A stretch of DNA of 64,000 nucleotides from Pedobacter polysacchareus (GCF_019802255.1 NZ_JAHYSS010000007.1:124001-188000); one strand, 5' to 3'. Positions 51,340 through 60,760 are shown, numbered from the stretch's first letter. Program-made: numbers and translations. Notes: generated by a model not told the origin, from the sequence alone.

Positions 51340-51684
51340 CTATGCTTTTGGAGCTTCAGTTTTTGCAAGGTCAACTTTAGGAGCTGCAGCTTTCGTTGCA
51401 TCTAAAGAAACCGAAGTTTTATCAAAACGGATTTTAGTACCACTTTCTACTTCAATAACGAAAGTAGTGTCGTTCATATCTACAATTTTACCGTGAATAC
51501 CGGCAGTAGTTACAATTTTATCACCTTTTTTCAACTCTTCAACCAGTTTTTTATGGTCTTTAGCTTTTTTAACCTGAGGTCTGATCATGAAAAAATAAAA
51601 TACCACCATGATTAAAACCATTGGTACCAGGGTACCTAGCATGCTGCTACCACCTGTTGCTTGTAAGATTACTGTTGACATCAT
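51340..51684 (-). CDS. yajC: Preprotein translocase accessory subunit YajC
   Basis: 114 residues. One membrane helix (about 15-35, MLGTLVPMVLIMVVFYFFMIRP) is followed by a small cytoplasmic beta domain with KKAKDHKKLVEELKKGDKIVTTAGIHGKIV, the YajC signature. An Ala/Lys-rich tail ends the protein. YajC associates with SecDF at the Sec channel; secDF lies at 29-32 kb. Start is ATG at 51684, with a second ATG in the next codon. It is preceded by a DUF1573 lipoprotein gene 28 bases away. Confidence 0.9.
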   Translation of the reverse strand: MMSTVILQATGGSSMLGTLVPMVLIMVVFYFFMIRPQVKKAKDHKKLVEELKKGDKIVTTAGIHGKIVDMNDTTFVIEVESGTKIRFDKTSVSLDATKAAAPKVDLAKTEAPKA

Positions 51685-51712
51685 AATTATATATAAGATT
51701 TTTTATTAGTAT

Positions 51713-52168
51713 TTATTTAGTTTCTTTGATTTCTCCTGTTAAATGTAGTTCTGCTACAGTTGGATTTGCATTTGAAGTCACCGTAACGACTTTATCCTGC
51801 ATTCCAAATTTGCCAGCACTATCAAACACCACTTTAATACTGCCTGTTGCACCTGGAAGAATTGGCTCTTTAGGGATCTCAGGAACCGTACAGCCGCAAG
51901 TTGCAGTTGCATTGCTAATGATTAAAGGGCTTTTACCCGTGTTTTTAAACTTATATTCGTAATGAACTTTTTCTCCCGGTGCTATTTTACCGAAATTATA
52001 GTTTTCATTCTCAAAAGTCATCACTGCGGCATCAGCTGCGGCTACCGGATCGGTACCTTCGGCAAGGGAAGTTGTCCCAGCTTCAGTGCCTGCACCAGCG
52101 GTTTTCGTTGTGTTTTGGCAGGAAGCAAATGTCATCGCTGCAATTGCAATTAACAAGATTCGTTTCAT
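51713..52168 (-). CDS. DUF1573 domain lipoprotein
   Basis: 151 residues. Lipoprotein signal MKRILLIAIAAMTFASC with lipid-bearing Cys17 and a Thr/Gly/Ala-rich linker (18-45). The DUF1573 beta-sandwich (about 50-148) has YNFGKIAPGEKVHYEYKFKN and a conserved TCGCTVPEIP pair of cysteines. It would be exported and anchored in the outer or inner membrane. The function is unknown. It sits between nusB (5 bases away) and yajC, a common arrangement in the phylum. Confidence 0.85.
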   Translation of the reverse strand: MKRILLIAIAAMTFASCQNTTKTAGAGTEAGTTSLAEGTDPVAAADAAVMTFENENYNFGKIAPGEKVHYEYKFKNTGKSPLIISNATATCGCTVPEIPKEPILPGATGSIKVVFDSAGKFGMQDKVVTVTSNANPTVAELHLTGEIKETK

Positions 52169-52173
52169 ATTTT

Positions 52174-53124
52174 TTATTCTTCGATTAATCCGCGGCCCAA
52201 TTTATGGATACTATCCGTTCTTTTCAGATCGCCTAAAATTTTGTCCAAGATACCGTTAATAAACGAATTACTTTTCGGAGTACTGTAATCTTTTGATAGA
52301 TCAAGGTACTCGTTAATCGTTACTTTTACAGGAATAGAAGGGAAATTCAACAATTCACAGATCGCCATTTTCATCAGAATGGTATCCATTAATGCAATCC
52401 TTTCCGACTCCCAGTTTTTGGTACGTTCGGCAATAAGTTCCTGGTATTCTTTGTTATTTTTCAGGGTATAAATGAAAAGATCTTCTACGAATTTCTTATC
52501 TTCTTCCCAGTCCTGACTGATTGGCGTCAGTTTGTTTTTACGTGGATCTTCTGAAGTAAAGTTTTTTAAAGTTTTCGCAACCATTCCCTGCATCACTTCT
52601 TTATCTACAGACCAGTTGATAAACTTATCTTCAAAAGCCTGAATGATGTTGTGGCTTTTTAAAATAATTTTTCTAAAGATAAATTTGATGATTACTTTGG
52701 ATTCTTCTAAGCTGTTGTCCTCATCTGCAAGATAAGCGATATACTCAGGAGTAACTTTCAAAGCATTGAAGATGCCTTTTACAAATTCAGGATCAGACAT
52801 CCAGTTGATCTGATATTTGTTGACGTTGTCCTTAAAGTCGGGGTTTTCTTTTAGCGTAACTGCAAACTTATTATGAAGCAGTTTCATGTTAGGGTTCAGA
52901 TCCTCTGGTGTAGGCAAATGTTTATTTGACCTTTCAATAGCGTCGATGCTAGTGTATTCTGTAACTTCAACAAGGAGTGATAGCATCCAGATGTACATCT
53001 CGTACACGCTGTCAATACTTTCCAATAAAGCTTTCTTTGAGGAAGCTAAATCTCTCTTGTCTGTCATTTGCCATGCAAAAATGTTTTGCAAAGCTTTAAT
53101 TCTTAAGTGCCTTCTGTTTAACAT
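52174..53124 (-). CDS. nusB: Transcription antitermination factor NusB, long form
   Basis: 316 residues, about twice the size of E. coli NusB (139). The N-terminal part begins with the recognisable MLNRRHLRIKALQNIFAWQM; the classical NusB fold is best matched in the C-terminal third (about 190-310, with MDTILMKMAICELLNFPSIPVKVTINEYLDLSKDYSTPKSNSFINGILDKI). The long middle section is typical of Bacteroidota NusB. NusB with NusE binds boxA RNA for rRNA antitermination. It heads the DUF1573-yajC unit, and a GGTAAATTACC dyad lies 19 bases upstream. Confidence 0.88.
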   Translation of the reverse strand: MLNRRHLRIKALQNIFAWQMTDKRDLASSKKALLESIDSVYEMYIWMLSLLVEVTEYTSIDAIERSNKHLPTPEDLNPNMKLLHNKFAVTLKENPDFKDNVNKYQINWMSDPEFVKGIFNALKVTPEYIAYLADEDNSLEESKVIIKFIFRKIILKSHNIIQAFEDKFINWSVDKEVMQGMVAKTLKNFTSEDPRKNKLTPISQDWEEDKKFVEDLFIYTLKNNKEYQELIAERTKNWESERIALMDTILMKMAICELLNFPSIPVKVTINEYLDLSKDYSTPKSNSFINGILDKILGDLKRTDSIHKLGRGLIEE

Positions 53125-53142
53125 GAATGTGTAAGAACGAGT

Positions 53143-53153
53143 GGTAAATTACC
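53143..53153. promoter_or_regulatory. 11 bp dyad in the nusB upstream region
   Basis: GGTAAATTACC is a perfect odd palindrome 19 bases before the nusB start. It may be an operator or chance; A/T richness makes chance fairly likely. Confidence 0.25.
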
Positions 53154-53178
53154 GGTGATTTAATTTGTGATTTGTGTA

Positions 53179-54267
53179 CTAAAATGATGATTTTATTTTC
53201 TTGATATCGATTATTCTTTGTTCAGCAATGTGATTCGCAGCCAGGATAGTTGAAATCTTATCCTTTTTAGACATCCTGATCACATCGCGGGTGGCATTGT
53301 AGATATTCTCCGTCAGCTGAATGGTACGTTTCTTACCGTAACCCGTTAATTCAGAATAACAGCTGATCAAACCGCCGGCATTGATCAGGTAATCTGGTGC
53401 AAATAAGATGCCTTTTTCTAATAATAGCTGCCCATGTACCAGCTCATCTGCCAACTGATTGTTTGCAGAACCCGCAATAATGGCAAACTTCATTTTAGGG
53501 ATGGTTTTATCATTTACCGTAGCTCCTAAGGCACATGGCGCATAGATATCGGCGTCAATTCCAAATATCTTGTCGGCAGCAATAGGCTTGGCTTTGTAAG
53601 TACGTGCAACATGCTGCAAACGTTCTTCGTTGATGTCACTGATGTAAACTTCTACATTTTCTGCCCTTAACAGCTCTACCAGGTGTTCCCCCACCTTACC
53701 AATCCCTTGCACTACTACTGAACGTCCTGCCAGCATATCTGTTCCGAACACCTCTTTTACGCAGGCTTTAATACCTAAAAACACACCTTTTGCCGTGTGT
53801 GGTGCAGGATCACCTGCGCCACCTAAAGATTCTGGAACGCCGGTTACATGCTCGGTTTCCATACGGATATACTCCATATCTTTAGTGGTGGTTCCTAAAT
53901 CTTCTGCAGTGATGAATTCTCCATTCATGTTTTTGATGAATCTGCCGTAGCTACGCATCATGGCTTCTGATTTTCCTTTTCTGGAATCACCGATAATTAC
54001 AGCTTTACCACCGCCGATATTTAAGCCGGTGATCGCTGCTTTATAGGTCATACCTCTGGATAATCTGAGTACATCTTCCAATGCTTCCGCTTCTGAAACA
54101 TAGCTCCACATCCTTGTTCCGCCTAAAGCAGGACCTAATGTAGTATCATGAACAGCAATAATGGCTTTGAGGCCGGTATCGGGATCATTGCAAAAAACGA
54201 CCTTTTTATGGCCTGCGGCGCTTAACTGATCTAAAACTGAATTCACAAGAGAACTATTATCAGGCAT
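53179..54267 (-). CDS. Leucine dehydrogenase (Glu/Leu/Phe/Val dehydrogenase family)
   Basis: 362 residues, the size of bacterial leucine dehydrogenase. The conserved GLNIGGGKAVI motif contains catalytic Lys88, with GGTRMW before it. Other signatures are TAEDLGTTTKDM, the NAD-binding VVVQGIGKVGEHLVELL, and APCALGATVND near the C-terminus. The enzyme oxidatively deaminates branched-chain amino acids. Phenylalanine or valine preference is possible from sequence alone. It is single and divergent from the ABC exporter. Confidence 0.88.
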   Translation of the reverse strand: MPDNSSLVNSVLDQLSAAGHKKVVFCNDPDTGLKAIIAVHDTTLGPALGGTRMWSYVSEAEALEDVLRLSRGMTYKAAITGLNIGGGKAVIIGDSRKGKSEAMMRSYGRFIKNMNGEFITAEDLGTTTKDMEYIRMETEHVTGVPESLGGAGDPAPHTAKGVFLGIKACVKEVFGTDMLAGRSVVVQGIGKVGEHLVELLRAENVEVYISDINEERLQHVARTYKAKPIAADKIFGIDADIYAPCALGATVNDKTIPKMKFAIIAGSANNQLADELVHGQLLLEKGILFAPDYLINAGGLISCYSELTGYGKKRTIQLTENIYNATRDVIRMSKKDKISTILAANHIAEQRIIDIKKIKSSF

Positions 54268-54364
54268 ATAATTTTGTTTATCAGATATGTCGCAAAACTA
54301 GCATAAAAAAACATTATTTACACAGTTTTAACCAAAGTCTTTAAAAAAATTACCTTCATTTGGC

Positions 54365-54372
54365 TAACTTTG
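54365..54372 (+). promoter_or_regulatory. Exact -7 element immediately before the ABC exporter gene
   Basis: TAACTTTG matches TAnnTTTG and ends only 7 bases before the ATG at 54380. If used, the start of transcription would fall within a base or so of the ATG, giving a leaderless or nearly leaderless mRNA. Confidence 0.45.
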
Positions 54373-54379
54373 CTTACTC

Positions 54380-56179
54380 ATGAAACACCTCAGATTTTTA
54401 AACAAATACTTCTATAAATATAAATGGTGGATTATTCCGGGGGTGTTTTTCGTGGTCATCTCGAATATCTTCGCAGTGATCCCGGCACAAGTGATCGGCC
54501 ATGCCTTCAATTTAATTACTGAAAACATACAGATCTATGGCTTATTCGAAGGTTTCGAACGCCGCAGCATCATCTATGATATCTTCAGTCAGAGTCTCTT
54601 TTACTTCGGACTTTTGGTACTCGTACTTTATCTATTGAGAGGGATATTCCTCTTTTTCATGCGTCAAACCATTATTCTGATGTCCAGACATATTGAGTAC
54701 GACATGAAGAACGAGATCTATGCCCATTACCAGGAATTGAGTCTGGGTTTTTACCGCCGCAACAATACCGGCGATTTGATGAACCGTGCGACTGAAGATG
54801 TGAACCGGGTTCGTATGTATGTGGGACCTGCCATCATGTATGCCATCAATACGGGTGTATTGTTTATATTGATCATTTATGCCATGTTCTCGGTCAATGG
54901 TACGCTGGCAATTTTCTCGCTGCTTCCCCTGCCGGTACTGGTGGTGATCATTTATTTTGTCAACACCATTATCAATAAAAGAAGTGAGGAAATTCAGGAA
55001 CAGCTTTCCCGACTGAGCAGTTTTGTGCAGGAAAGGTTTTCAGGGATCCGCGTGATCAAGTCTTATGTACGTGAAGACCATACCAAAGCGGTTTTTGCGG
55101 CAGAAAGCCAGGGTTATAAAAATAATGCCATGGGATTGGTAAAGGTTCAGGCTTTATTTTACCCGACTATGCTCCTGCTTGTTGGTTTGAGTACCATCCT
55201 AACCGTTTATATCGGCGGCAAACAAGTCATCGAGGGTGCCATCACTCCAGGAAATATAGCGGAATTTATTGTCTATGTAAACCAGCTTACTTTTCCAGTA
55301 TCCATGCTGGGCTGGGTCACCACGCTGATTCAACGTGCCTCAGCTTCTCAAAAAAGGATCAATGAGTTTCTTCATTTGAAACCAGAAATTGTTTCCGGTG
55401 ATGCAGACATCTTGCCGGTGCAGGGAAATATCCGTTTTGAAAATGTGAGCTTCACTTATCCGGATACCGGAATTCAGGCTTTAAAAAATATCAGCTTTGA
55501 GATTGAGCAAGGTCAGTTTGTAGCCATCATTGGCCGTACAGGCTCTGGAAAATCTACCCTTGCGAATCTGATGATGCGCATGTACGATGTGGATCAGGGA
55601 AAGGTGACGATGGACGGTGTGGCGATTGACACGCTTAACCTACAGCATTACAGAAGTCAGTTTGGCTTTGTTCCACAGGAAGTCTTTTTGTTTTCGGATA
55701 CGATCAGAAACAACATCGCCTTTGGTCTGGACGTAGTCGATGAGGACGCAGTGGTACAGGCATCTAAAAATGCCGCTGTGTATCATAATATCATCAATTT
55801 CGAGCATAAATTTGAAACCATGCTTGGCGAGCGGGGTATTACCCTTTCCGGCGGACAAAAACAGCGGGTATCTATCGCCCGTGCTTTAATTAAAGAGCCG
55901 AAAGTTTTAATTTTCGACGATTGCCTTTCCGCAGTTGACACCCGCACAGAAGAAGAAATTCTGAACAACCTGGGCAGGGTGATGAAAGGAAAAACCAGTA
56001 TTCTAATTGCGCATCGGATATCCACCATAAAAAACGCCAATAAAATTCTGGTTTTAGACGAAGGGAAGATTATTGAGCAAGGTACGCATGCCGAATTGTT
56101 GCAAATTAATGGCAATTACGCTGAAATGTATCAAAATCAATTGTTAGAAGAGGAAACAAACAGCAGCTCTGCCATATAA
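54380..56179 (+). CDS. ABC transporter, fused permease and ATPase (MsbA-like exporter)
   Basis: 599 residues. A six-helix membrane domain (about 15-320) is followed by an ATPase. Walker A GRTGSGKST is at 385-393, Q-loop FVPQEVFLFSDTIRNNIAFG follows, signature LSGGQ is at 489-493, and Walker B LIFDDCLSAVD precedes a switch His in IAHRI. It works as a dimer. The substrate is unknown: lipid A, peptides or drugs are all possible. It is single, with a gene on each side in different units. Confidence 0.9.
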   Translation: MKHLRFLNKYFYKYKWWIIPGVFFVVISNIFAVIPAQVIGHAFNLITENIQIYGLFEGFERRSIIYDIFSQSLFYFGLLVLVLYLLRGIFLFFMRQTIILMSRHIEYDMKNEIYAHYQELSLGFYRRNNTGDLMNRATEDVNRVRMYVGPAIMYAINTGVLFILIIYAMFSVNGTLAIFSLLPLPVLVVIIYFVNTIINKRSEEIQEQLSRLSSFVQERFSGIRVIKSYVREDHTKAVFAAESQGYKNNAMGLVKVQALFYPTMLLLVGLSTILTVYIGGKQVIEGAITPGNIAEFIVYVNQLTFPVSMLGWVTTLIQRASASQKRINEFLHLKPEIVSGDADILPVQGNIRFENVSFTYPDTGIQALKNISFEIEQGQFVAIIGRTGSGKSTLANLMMRMYDVDQGKVTMDGVAIDTLNLQHYRSQFGFVPQEVFLFSDTIRNNIAFGLDVVDEDAVVQASKNAAVYHNIINFEHKFETMLGERGITLSGGQKQRVSIARALIKEPKVLIFDDCLSAVDTRTEEEILNNLGRVMKGKTSILIAHRISTIKNANKILVLDEGKIIEQGTHAELLQINGNYAEMYQNQLLEEETNSSSAI

Positions 56180-56255
56180 TCATGCGCTTAAAAGGGTAGT
56201 ATGAGATTTTGCATATGAAATAAGCAAAAGAAAGTCCTTTTGTGTAATTTTCTAT

Positions 56256-56287
56256 TTTGAAGTTTAATAATTATTCCTTTATATTTA
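56256..56287 (+). promoter_or_regulatory. Promoter of the PUR-family gene
   Basis: TTTG (56256-56259), 20 bases, then TATATTTA (56280-56287), 31 bases before the ATG at 56319. This matches the Bacteroidota consensus TTTG-N19/20-TAnnTTTG except for the last base. Confidence 0.6.
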
Positions 56288-56318
56288 CCCGAACCAAAAA
56301 CCAAGATTATTACCAACC

Positions 56319-56645
56319 ATGGGAGAATTTGACAACAAAGAGAGAGAAGAGGTTTTTTCGAAGAAAGTAAGGGCCGGTAAGAGAACGTACTTTTTCGACG
56401 TAAAAGCGACAAGATCAGGGGACTATTACCTAACTTTAACTGAGAGTAAGAAAAGACTAGAAGACGGCGTGTTTGTAAAGCATAAAATCTTCCTATATAA
56501 AGAAGATTTTGAGAAATTTGCAGAAGGATTAAATGAAACTGTTGAGTATATCAAAAACCACCAGGACGTAGTTGAAAAACGTTACGAATACTCCGAGAAC
56601 CACGAAGGCGTAGCCAATAAAAGTAACGACGATTTTCCTTACTAA
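56319..56645 (+). CDS. PUR-family DNA/RNA-binding protein (DUF3276)
   Basis: 108 residues. The PUR-like core is EEVFSKKVRAGKRTYFFDVKATRSGDYYLTLTESKKRLEDG, then FVKHKIFLYKEDFEKFAEGL. PUR domains form Whirly-like folds that bind single-stranded nucleic acid; bacterial members are known from spirochaetes and Bacteroidota. The function here is not established. It has its own promoter and terminator and is thus monocistronic. Confidence 0.87.
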   Translation: MGEFDNKEREEVFSKKVRAGKRTYFFDVKATRSGDYYLTLTESKKRLEDGVFVKHKIFLYKEDFEKFAEGLNETVEYIKNHQDVVEKRYEYSENHEGVANKSNDDFPY

Positions 56646-56664
56646 TATCATACAAAAGAAATTC

Positions 56665-56694
56665 AAAGTCCCTCATCAACCAGGGGCTTTTTTT
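56665..56694 (+). terminator. Terminator after the PUR-family gene
   Basis: AAAGTCCCT (56665-56673) pairs with AGGGGCTTT (56682-56690), one G-T pair, followed by further T. It starts 20 bases past the stop. Confidence 0.8.
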
Positions 56695-56770
56695 ATGCCC
56701 AAAATCCGGCTGATCCGAAATCACCTTCTCCCCTCCTTCCTGTGATCGAACTCCACCTCGTTAAATAAAA

Positions 56771-56809
56771 AAGGCTTATTGAATGGAATGAACCAGTACA
56801 ATAAGCCTT
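56771..56809 (-). terminator. Terminator at the end of the susC-susD-thioredoxin operon
   Basis: AAGGCTTATTG and CAATAAGCCTT form a perfect 11 bp stem (loop 17). On the minus strand it follows the TlpA-like stop by 21 bases and ends in six T. Confidence 0.88.
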
Positions 56810-56830
56810 CTTCAGCAGCTATTATAGCTG

Positions 56831-57958
56831 TTATTTTAAAAGCTCAGCCAGCTTATCATGAAGCGCTTTACCTCTAAGGTCTTTCGCTACGATGATACCT
56901 TTAGCATCTACTAGAACAGAATGAGGGATCCCTCTTACTGCATATAGTTTCACCATCGGGCTCTGCCAGTACTGAAGGTCAGAAATCTGGTACCAGGTTA
57001 ATTTATCATCGGCAATTGCTTTCTTCCATGCAGCAGCAGCAGTTGGCTTATCCAGTGAAACGCCAAGTACGTTTAAACCTTTACCATGGAATTTTTCATA
57101 AGCAGCTACCAGGTTTGGATTTTCCTGTCTGCATGGACCGCACCAGGACGCCCAGAAATCAATCAGTGTATATTTACCTTTAGCCACGACTTCATTTAAA
57201 GAAAGTGTCGTTCCTTCTGGTGTCTGCGCACTGAAATCTGGTGCTTTAACCCCTATCGCTACTTTTGCTAAGGCATCTAAACGTTCTTTTAACTTTAGGC
57301 CATAAGTGCTGTTTTTTACCGCTGTGGCTAATGCATGATAAACTGGTAAGGTGACTGATGGCTCAACATCTCCATTTAAGATCAGATAGGCAGTATAATA
57401 AGATTGAGGATTGTTCTTAATGAACTCAGCCGTAACTTTTTCCTGTTCACCTTCTATCTCATCAAACTTCTGACTTACAGCCGCCATTTTCTCCTCATTG
57501 CTGGCTTTTTTTGCATCGCCATATTCTTTGTTCAAAGCCCTCATCGTACTAGTTAGAGGAGCCATTGCCGACAAATATTTCAAATGATCTGCATGTGCTG
57601 GTGATCCAGTGATGATCAATTGAGAAAGATCATCCGCATTCCCTTTTAAGGTCATATTGGAATTGTCTAAAAATGCATTATATCTGATGCGTTTGTCCGT
57701 TACCCGAATGCTGAAAAATTCAGCACCATTGTTTACGCTTCCTTTCAACACAAATTTCCCTCCTTTTATCGTTTGGGAAAGGGTGTCTGAAGTGTTCTGA
57801 TCTGTACTGCGGATGAATAAGATTTTTTCCCCGTCTTTTACGCCTGAAAGTTCACCTTTTACGGTAAAACTTTTTGCCTGCTGTGCGTTTGCAGCTGCTA
57901 CATTCAATAAGGTCACTAAACCTAGCGACAAAGTTGAAATCTTTAATAGGTTATTCAT
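56831..57958 (-). CDS. TlpA-family thiol:disulfide oxidoreductase with N-terminal DUF4369-like domain
   Basis: 375 residues. A signal peptide (1-25) is followed by a DUF4369-like beta domain (about 30-125), a helical linker, and an AhpC/TSA-thioredoxin domain (about 235-375). The redox site is WCGPC (Cys273, Cys276), and the cis-Pro is in VRGIPHSVLVD. It is a periplasmic, probably reducing, thioredoxin-like enzyme. It is last in the minus-strand unit after SusC, SusD and another thioredoxin, an arrangement often seen in Pedobacter-like genomes. The partner protein is unknown. Confidence 0.86.
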   Translation of the reverse strand: MNNLLKISTLSLGLVTLLNVAAANAQQAKSFTVKGELSGVKDGEKILFIRSTDQNTSDTLSQTIKGGKFVLKGSVNNGAEFFSIRVTDKRIRYNAFLDNSNMTLKGNADDLSQLIITGSPAHADHLKYLSAMAPLTSTMRALNKEYGDAKKASNEEKMAAVSQKFDEIEGEQEKVTAEFIKNNPQSYYTAYLILNGDVEPSVTLPVYHALATAVKNSTYGLKLKERLDALAKVAIGVKAPDFSAQTPEGTTLSLNEVVAKGKYTLIDFWASWCGPCRQENPNLVAAYEKFHGKGLNVLGVSLDKPTAAAAWKKAIADDKLTWYQISDLQYWQSPMVKLYAVRGIPHSVLVDAKGIIVAKDLRGKALHDKLAELLK

Positions 57959-57992
57959 TTTCTATGTTTACGTTATGTGTGCTATTATTCTA

Positions 57993-59189
57993 TTATAACA
58001 ATTCGATCTTATCCAGCAGCTCCTGCGCCAGTTTCTGAATTTTCGAAGTTTCCGCATCGGCAAGGGCTCTTGATTTCCTCGCAGCGATCAATCCCTCTTC
58101 TTTCTTTTTAAGGGTTAAGCATACTTTAGCGAAAGTGCTGACAATAGAGTATTCTTCCGGCTCCAATGATGCCGCGTGTTTTGCCATCTTATAAGCTTGT
58201 TTCAGCACTTTAGGATTGGCAGTATGAGGACGCATACCTTTAGCGTCTGCTCTTCTAGCTAAAAAGCTTAACTTTTCTGCATCATCTTTCAAATCGCCTT
58301 TTAGCGCTGCATCAGTTATTCTGAGGTATGCTGAAGTCCTGCTGTTGTCCAGGTAGAAATCTGCTTCCAGCATAATTCCTTGCTTTCTGCGGTCAATTCT
58401 ATCAGAGTTTTTAAAATAAGACAGGTGTTCCATAAAAGCCTTTTCATTCTTAGTGTACAGGTAACCATACATGGTACTGGTGATCAGTCGATCTTTCAGC
58501 TTTTCTCTTTCTTCTTCCGTTGCAAAAGCAGTGTAAGCAGTTTGATTGGCCATGAAATGGGCACCTAAACGGTCGTTTTCTGTTCTCGCCAAGGCTTTAA
58601 TTGCTTTCCAGCCTAGCGCCGAATTCAGGTCCGCTAAAGTGATGCGTTCCGAAATATCTTTTCCGATTAGTTCTGCTTTATTTCGGTCTGTTTTCTGCAC
58701 TGCCAAAAAGTAATCCAGTACAAAAGGAATATCCCTTTGTCCGGATTCATACTTCTGACTCAAGAAAGAAAGGTTTCTTTTCGGATCTGCGGCCATTTTT
58801 CCTTCTTCCAGGAATTCAGCAACAGTCATCTTTGAGGCTGTTCTATGGATCACTTCCCCTTTGTCATTTACAAAAAGGAAGGTCGGAAAGGACTGCACAT
58901 TATATTTTTTACGGAGCTCAACTCCTTCTCCTTTTTCCATATCAATTTTAGCATTGATGAAATGGGTATTGAAGAAGCTAGCTACTGAAGCATCGTTAAA
59001 TACGTTTTTGTCCATCCATTTGCAGGGTGCGCACCAGGAGGTATAGCAATCGATAAAAATCAGCTTGCCTTCTTCAGCGGATTTAGCGGTAGTGGCAGCC
59101 CAGGTTGTGGTCTGGTTAAATTTGATTTCTTCCTGTGCTTGGATGCCGGTGGCGATCAGCAGGAATAGAAATAGGTTAAGGTATTTCAT
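57993..59189 (-). CDS. Secreted thioredoxin-fold protein with long C-terminal extension
   Basis: 398 residues. A signal peptide (1-18) is followed by a thioredoxin-like domain (about 22-140) with FIDCYTSWCAPCKWMD (Cys53, Cys56, plus Cys48), the DUF255/thioredoxin-7 style. The rest (about 150-398) is helical with tetratricopeptide-like character and is not a family I can name. It is periplasmic and might reduce or oxidise disulfides of SusC/D cargo. It lies between susD (a 104-base gap with a hairpin) and the TlpA-like gene. Confidence 0.82.
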   Translation of the reverse strand: MKYLNLFLFLLIATGIQAQEEIKFNQTTTWAATTAKSAEEGKLIFIDCYTSWCAPCKWMDKNVFNDASVASFFNTHFINAKIDMEKGEGVELRKKYNVQSFPTFLFVNDKGEVIHRTASKMTVAEFLEEGKMAADPKRNLSFLSQKYESGQRDIPFVLDYFLAVQKTDRNKAELIGKDISERITLADLNSALGWKAIKALARTENDRLGAHFMANQTAYTAFATEEEREKLKDRLITSTMYGYLYTKNEKAFMEHLSYFKNSDRIDRRKQGIMLEADFYLDNSRTSAYLRITDAALKGDLKDDAEKLSFLARRADAKGMRPHTANPKVLKQAYKMAKHAASLEPEEYSIVSTFAKVCLTLKKKEEGLIAARKSRALADAETSKIQKLAQELLDKIELL

Positions 59190-59240
59190 ATATTCTGTTT
59201 TATATGGGGTGATTCAAAAGCCCAGGTTTTTATCATTAAG

Positions 59241-59272
59241 CTGTTGCTGCCTGTTTAAACAAGCAGCAACAG
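59241..59272 (-). repeat. Hairpin between susD and the thioredoxin gene
   Basis: CTGTTGCTGC (59241-59250) and GCAGCAACAG (59263-59272) form a perfect 10 bp stem; TGTTT/AAACA extends it in the loop. No T-run follows on the minus strand. It may protect the susCD message from 3' decay, or lower expression of the distal genes. Confidence 0.5.
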
Positions 59273-59293
59273 TTTAGGGACGCCATGCGTTTT

Positions 59294-60742
59294 TTAGCGA
59301 TCCAATACTGGAATGGAAGGATTTAGCGCCAATACCTTAGGTGGGATTGGCAGCACATAACGTTTGTCATTAGCCGGTAGGGTAAATGTTTGTGTTCCGA
59401 AAAAATGGCTGACCGATTTCGCGAAACGCGGATCTTTATTGAGGCGTTTCAGGTCTATCAAGCGTGTGATTCCCTGGAAAGGCATTTCTCTTCTTCTTTC
59501 CTCCAGCACAAGCAGCAGAGCTTCCTCTTTCGTGGCCGCTGTCAATGGTTTATTGCCCACGATACGTGCAGCTCTCAGGGTGTTCAGGTGCTGCAAAGCG
59601 ACACCCATATCTCCAACTCTGGCTTCTGCTTCCGCAGCGATCAACATCAATTCTCCGGTGCTGAAAGCCATGTTAAATTCAATGTAAGGCGCCCAGAGTG
59701 ATCTTCCAGGAAACCTGGTGAGATTCCCTCCCAATTGTGCAGAATCGGTACAGAAGAAAAGATTTAAACGTTTATCGATCCCCCCTGCAGGTAAATCTTT
59801 AGCATAAACGCTTAATAAATCTTTACTGGCGTATAATTCTCCGAACACCGCACCAGAACTTGAAGCTGTTTGGCGTGCCCAAACGGTTTCGATGCTCTTA
59901 TCTACAGGAGGAAAAAATACATCCTTATTACTTGACAGAATTACTCTCCCGTAGGTTAGCCCCAATTTGGTGGTATAATCCTGGTATTTGATCAGATTGC
60001 GATTCACCTTCAAAGCCTCATTGGCATTTTGTAGTGCCTCTGTATATTTGCCCATCACCAGGTAAACCTTACTTAACAATGCATTCGCTGCTGCTTTTGT
60101 AGGACGAAATTTATGATCTGCAATCGTACTCAGATTAGGTTCTGCTGCTGCCAAATCATTCAAAATCTGTGCATAGACTTCAGCTACCGTATTTCTGGTA
60201 TAACTTTGCGTCACATCTTCTACCAATACCAGAGGAACACCAAGGTCAGTACCTGCAGTTGCTGCATCATATTGAACGGAATAACCATTGACTAAATTAA
60301 AATACTCAAAAGCTCTTCCAACAAGTGCTTCTGCTTTTAACTGTCTTTTTTGAGCAGGCACACCATCCGGAACATTTTCGATGTTATTGATTACCGTGTT
60401 GTAAGTAAAGATTTTCGAATAAGCGGCCTCATAAAAGCTATCTTCATTTCCCGATTCTAAAATAGCACCAGGGGCAAAACTATATAGGTTCCGTTTTAAC
60501 AGGGTATACAAAGTATAATCTGTAGCACTATTGACATCTTTCTCTGTTCCTACCTGTGCATCATCCGTCAGGTAATTTGGATAACCTGAGGAACTCCTAT
60601 TCAGGCTGCTATTATTTAATAACTTTTTATAATCTTCAAAAAACTCAGGAATGGTGTATCCTTTGGGCTTAATATCCAGATAATCTTTACATCCGGTAAA
60701 GATCCCCGCAGCAAGCAATAAAGCAATAAATATCTTTTTCAT
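59294..60742 (-). CDS. SusD/RagB-family nutrient-binding lipoprotein
   Basis: 482 residues. Lipoprotein signal MKKIFIALLLAAGIFTGC with lipid-bearing Cys18, followed by a SusD-like N-terminal region with KDYLDIKPKG and a TPR-type helical core with PTKAAANALLSKVYLVMGKYTEAL. It would sit on the outer surface and hand ligand to the SusC channel. The last segment (ITRLIDLKRLNKDPRF and LPIPPKVLALNP) is typical of the family C-terminus. The ligand cannot be told. It lies 18 bases after susC. Confidence 0.92.
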   Translation of the reverse strand: MKKIFIALLLAAGIFTGCKDYLDIKPKGYTIPEFFEDYKKLLNNSSLNRSSSGYPNYLTDDAQVGTEKDVNSATDYTLYTLLKRNLYSFAPGAILESGNEDSFYEAAYSKIFTYNTVINNIENVPDGVPAQKRQLKAEALVGRAFEYFNLVNGYSVQYDAATAGTDLGVPLVLVEDVTQSYTRNTVAEVYAQILNDLAAAEPNLSTIADHKFRPTKAAANALLSKVYLVMGKYTEALQNANEALKVNRNLIKYQDYTTKLGLTYGRVILSSNKDVFFPPVDKSIETVWARQTASSSGAVFGELYASKDLLSVYAKDLPAGGIDKRLNLFFCTDSAQLGGNLTRFPGRSLWAPYIEFNMAFSTGELMLIAAEAEARVGDMGVALQHLNTLRAARIVGNKPLTAATKEEALLLVLEERRREMPFQGITRLIDLKRLNKDPRFAKSVSHFFGTQTFTLPANDKRYVLPIPPKVLALNPSIPVLDR

Positions 60743-60760
60743 TTGTATATAGGTTATGGA

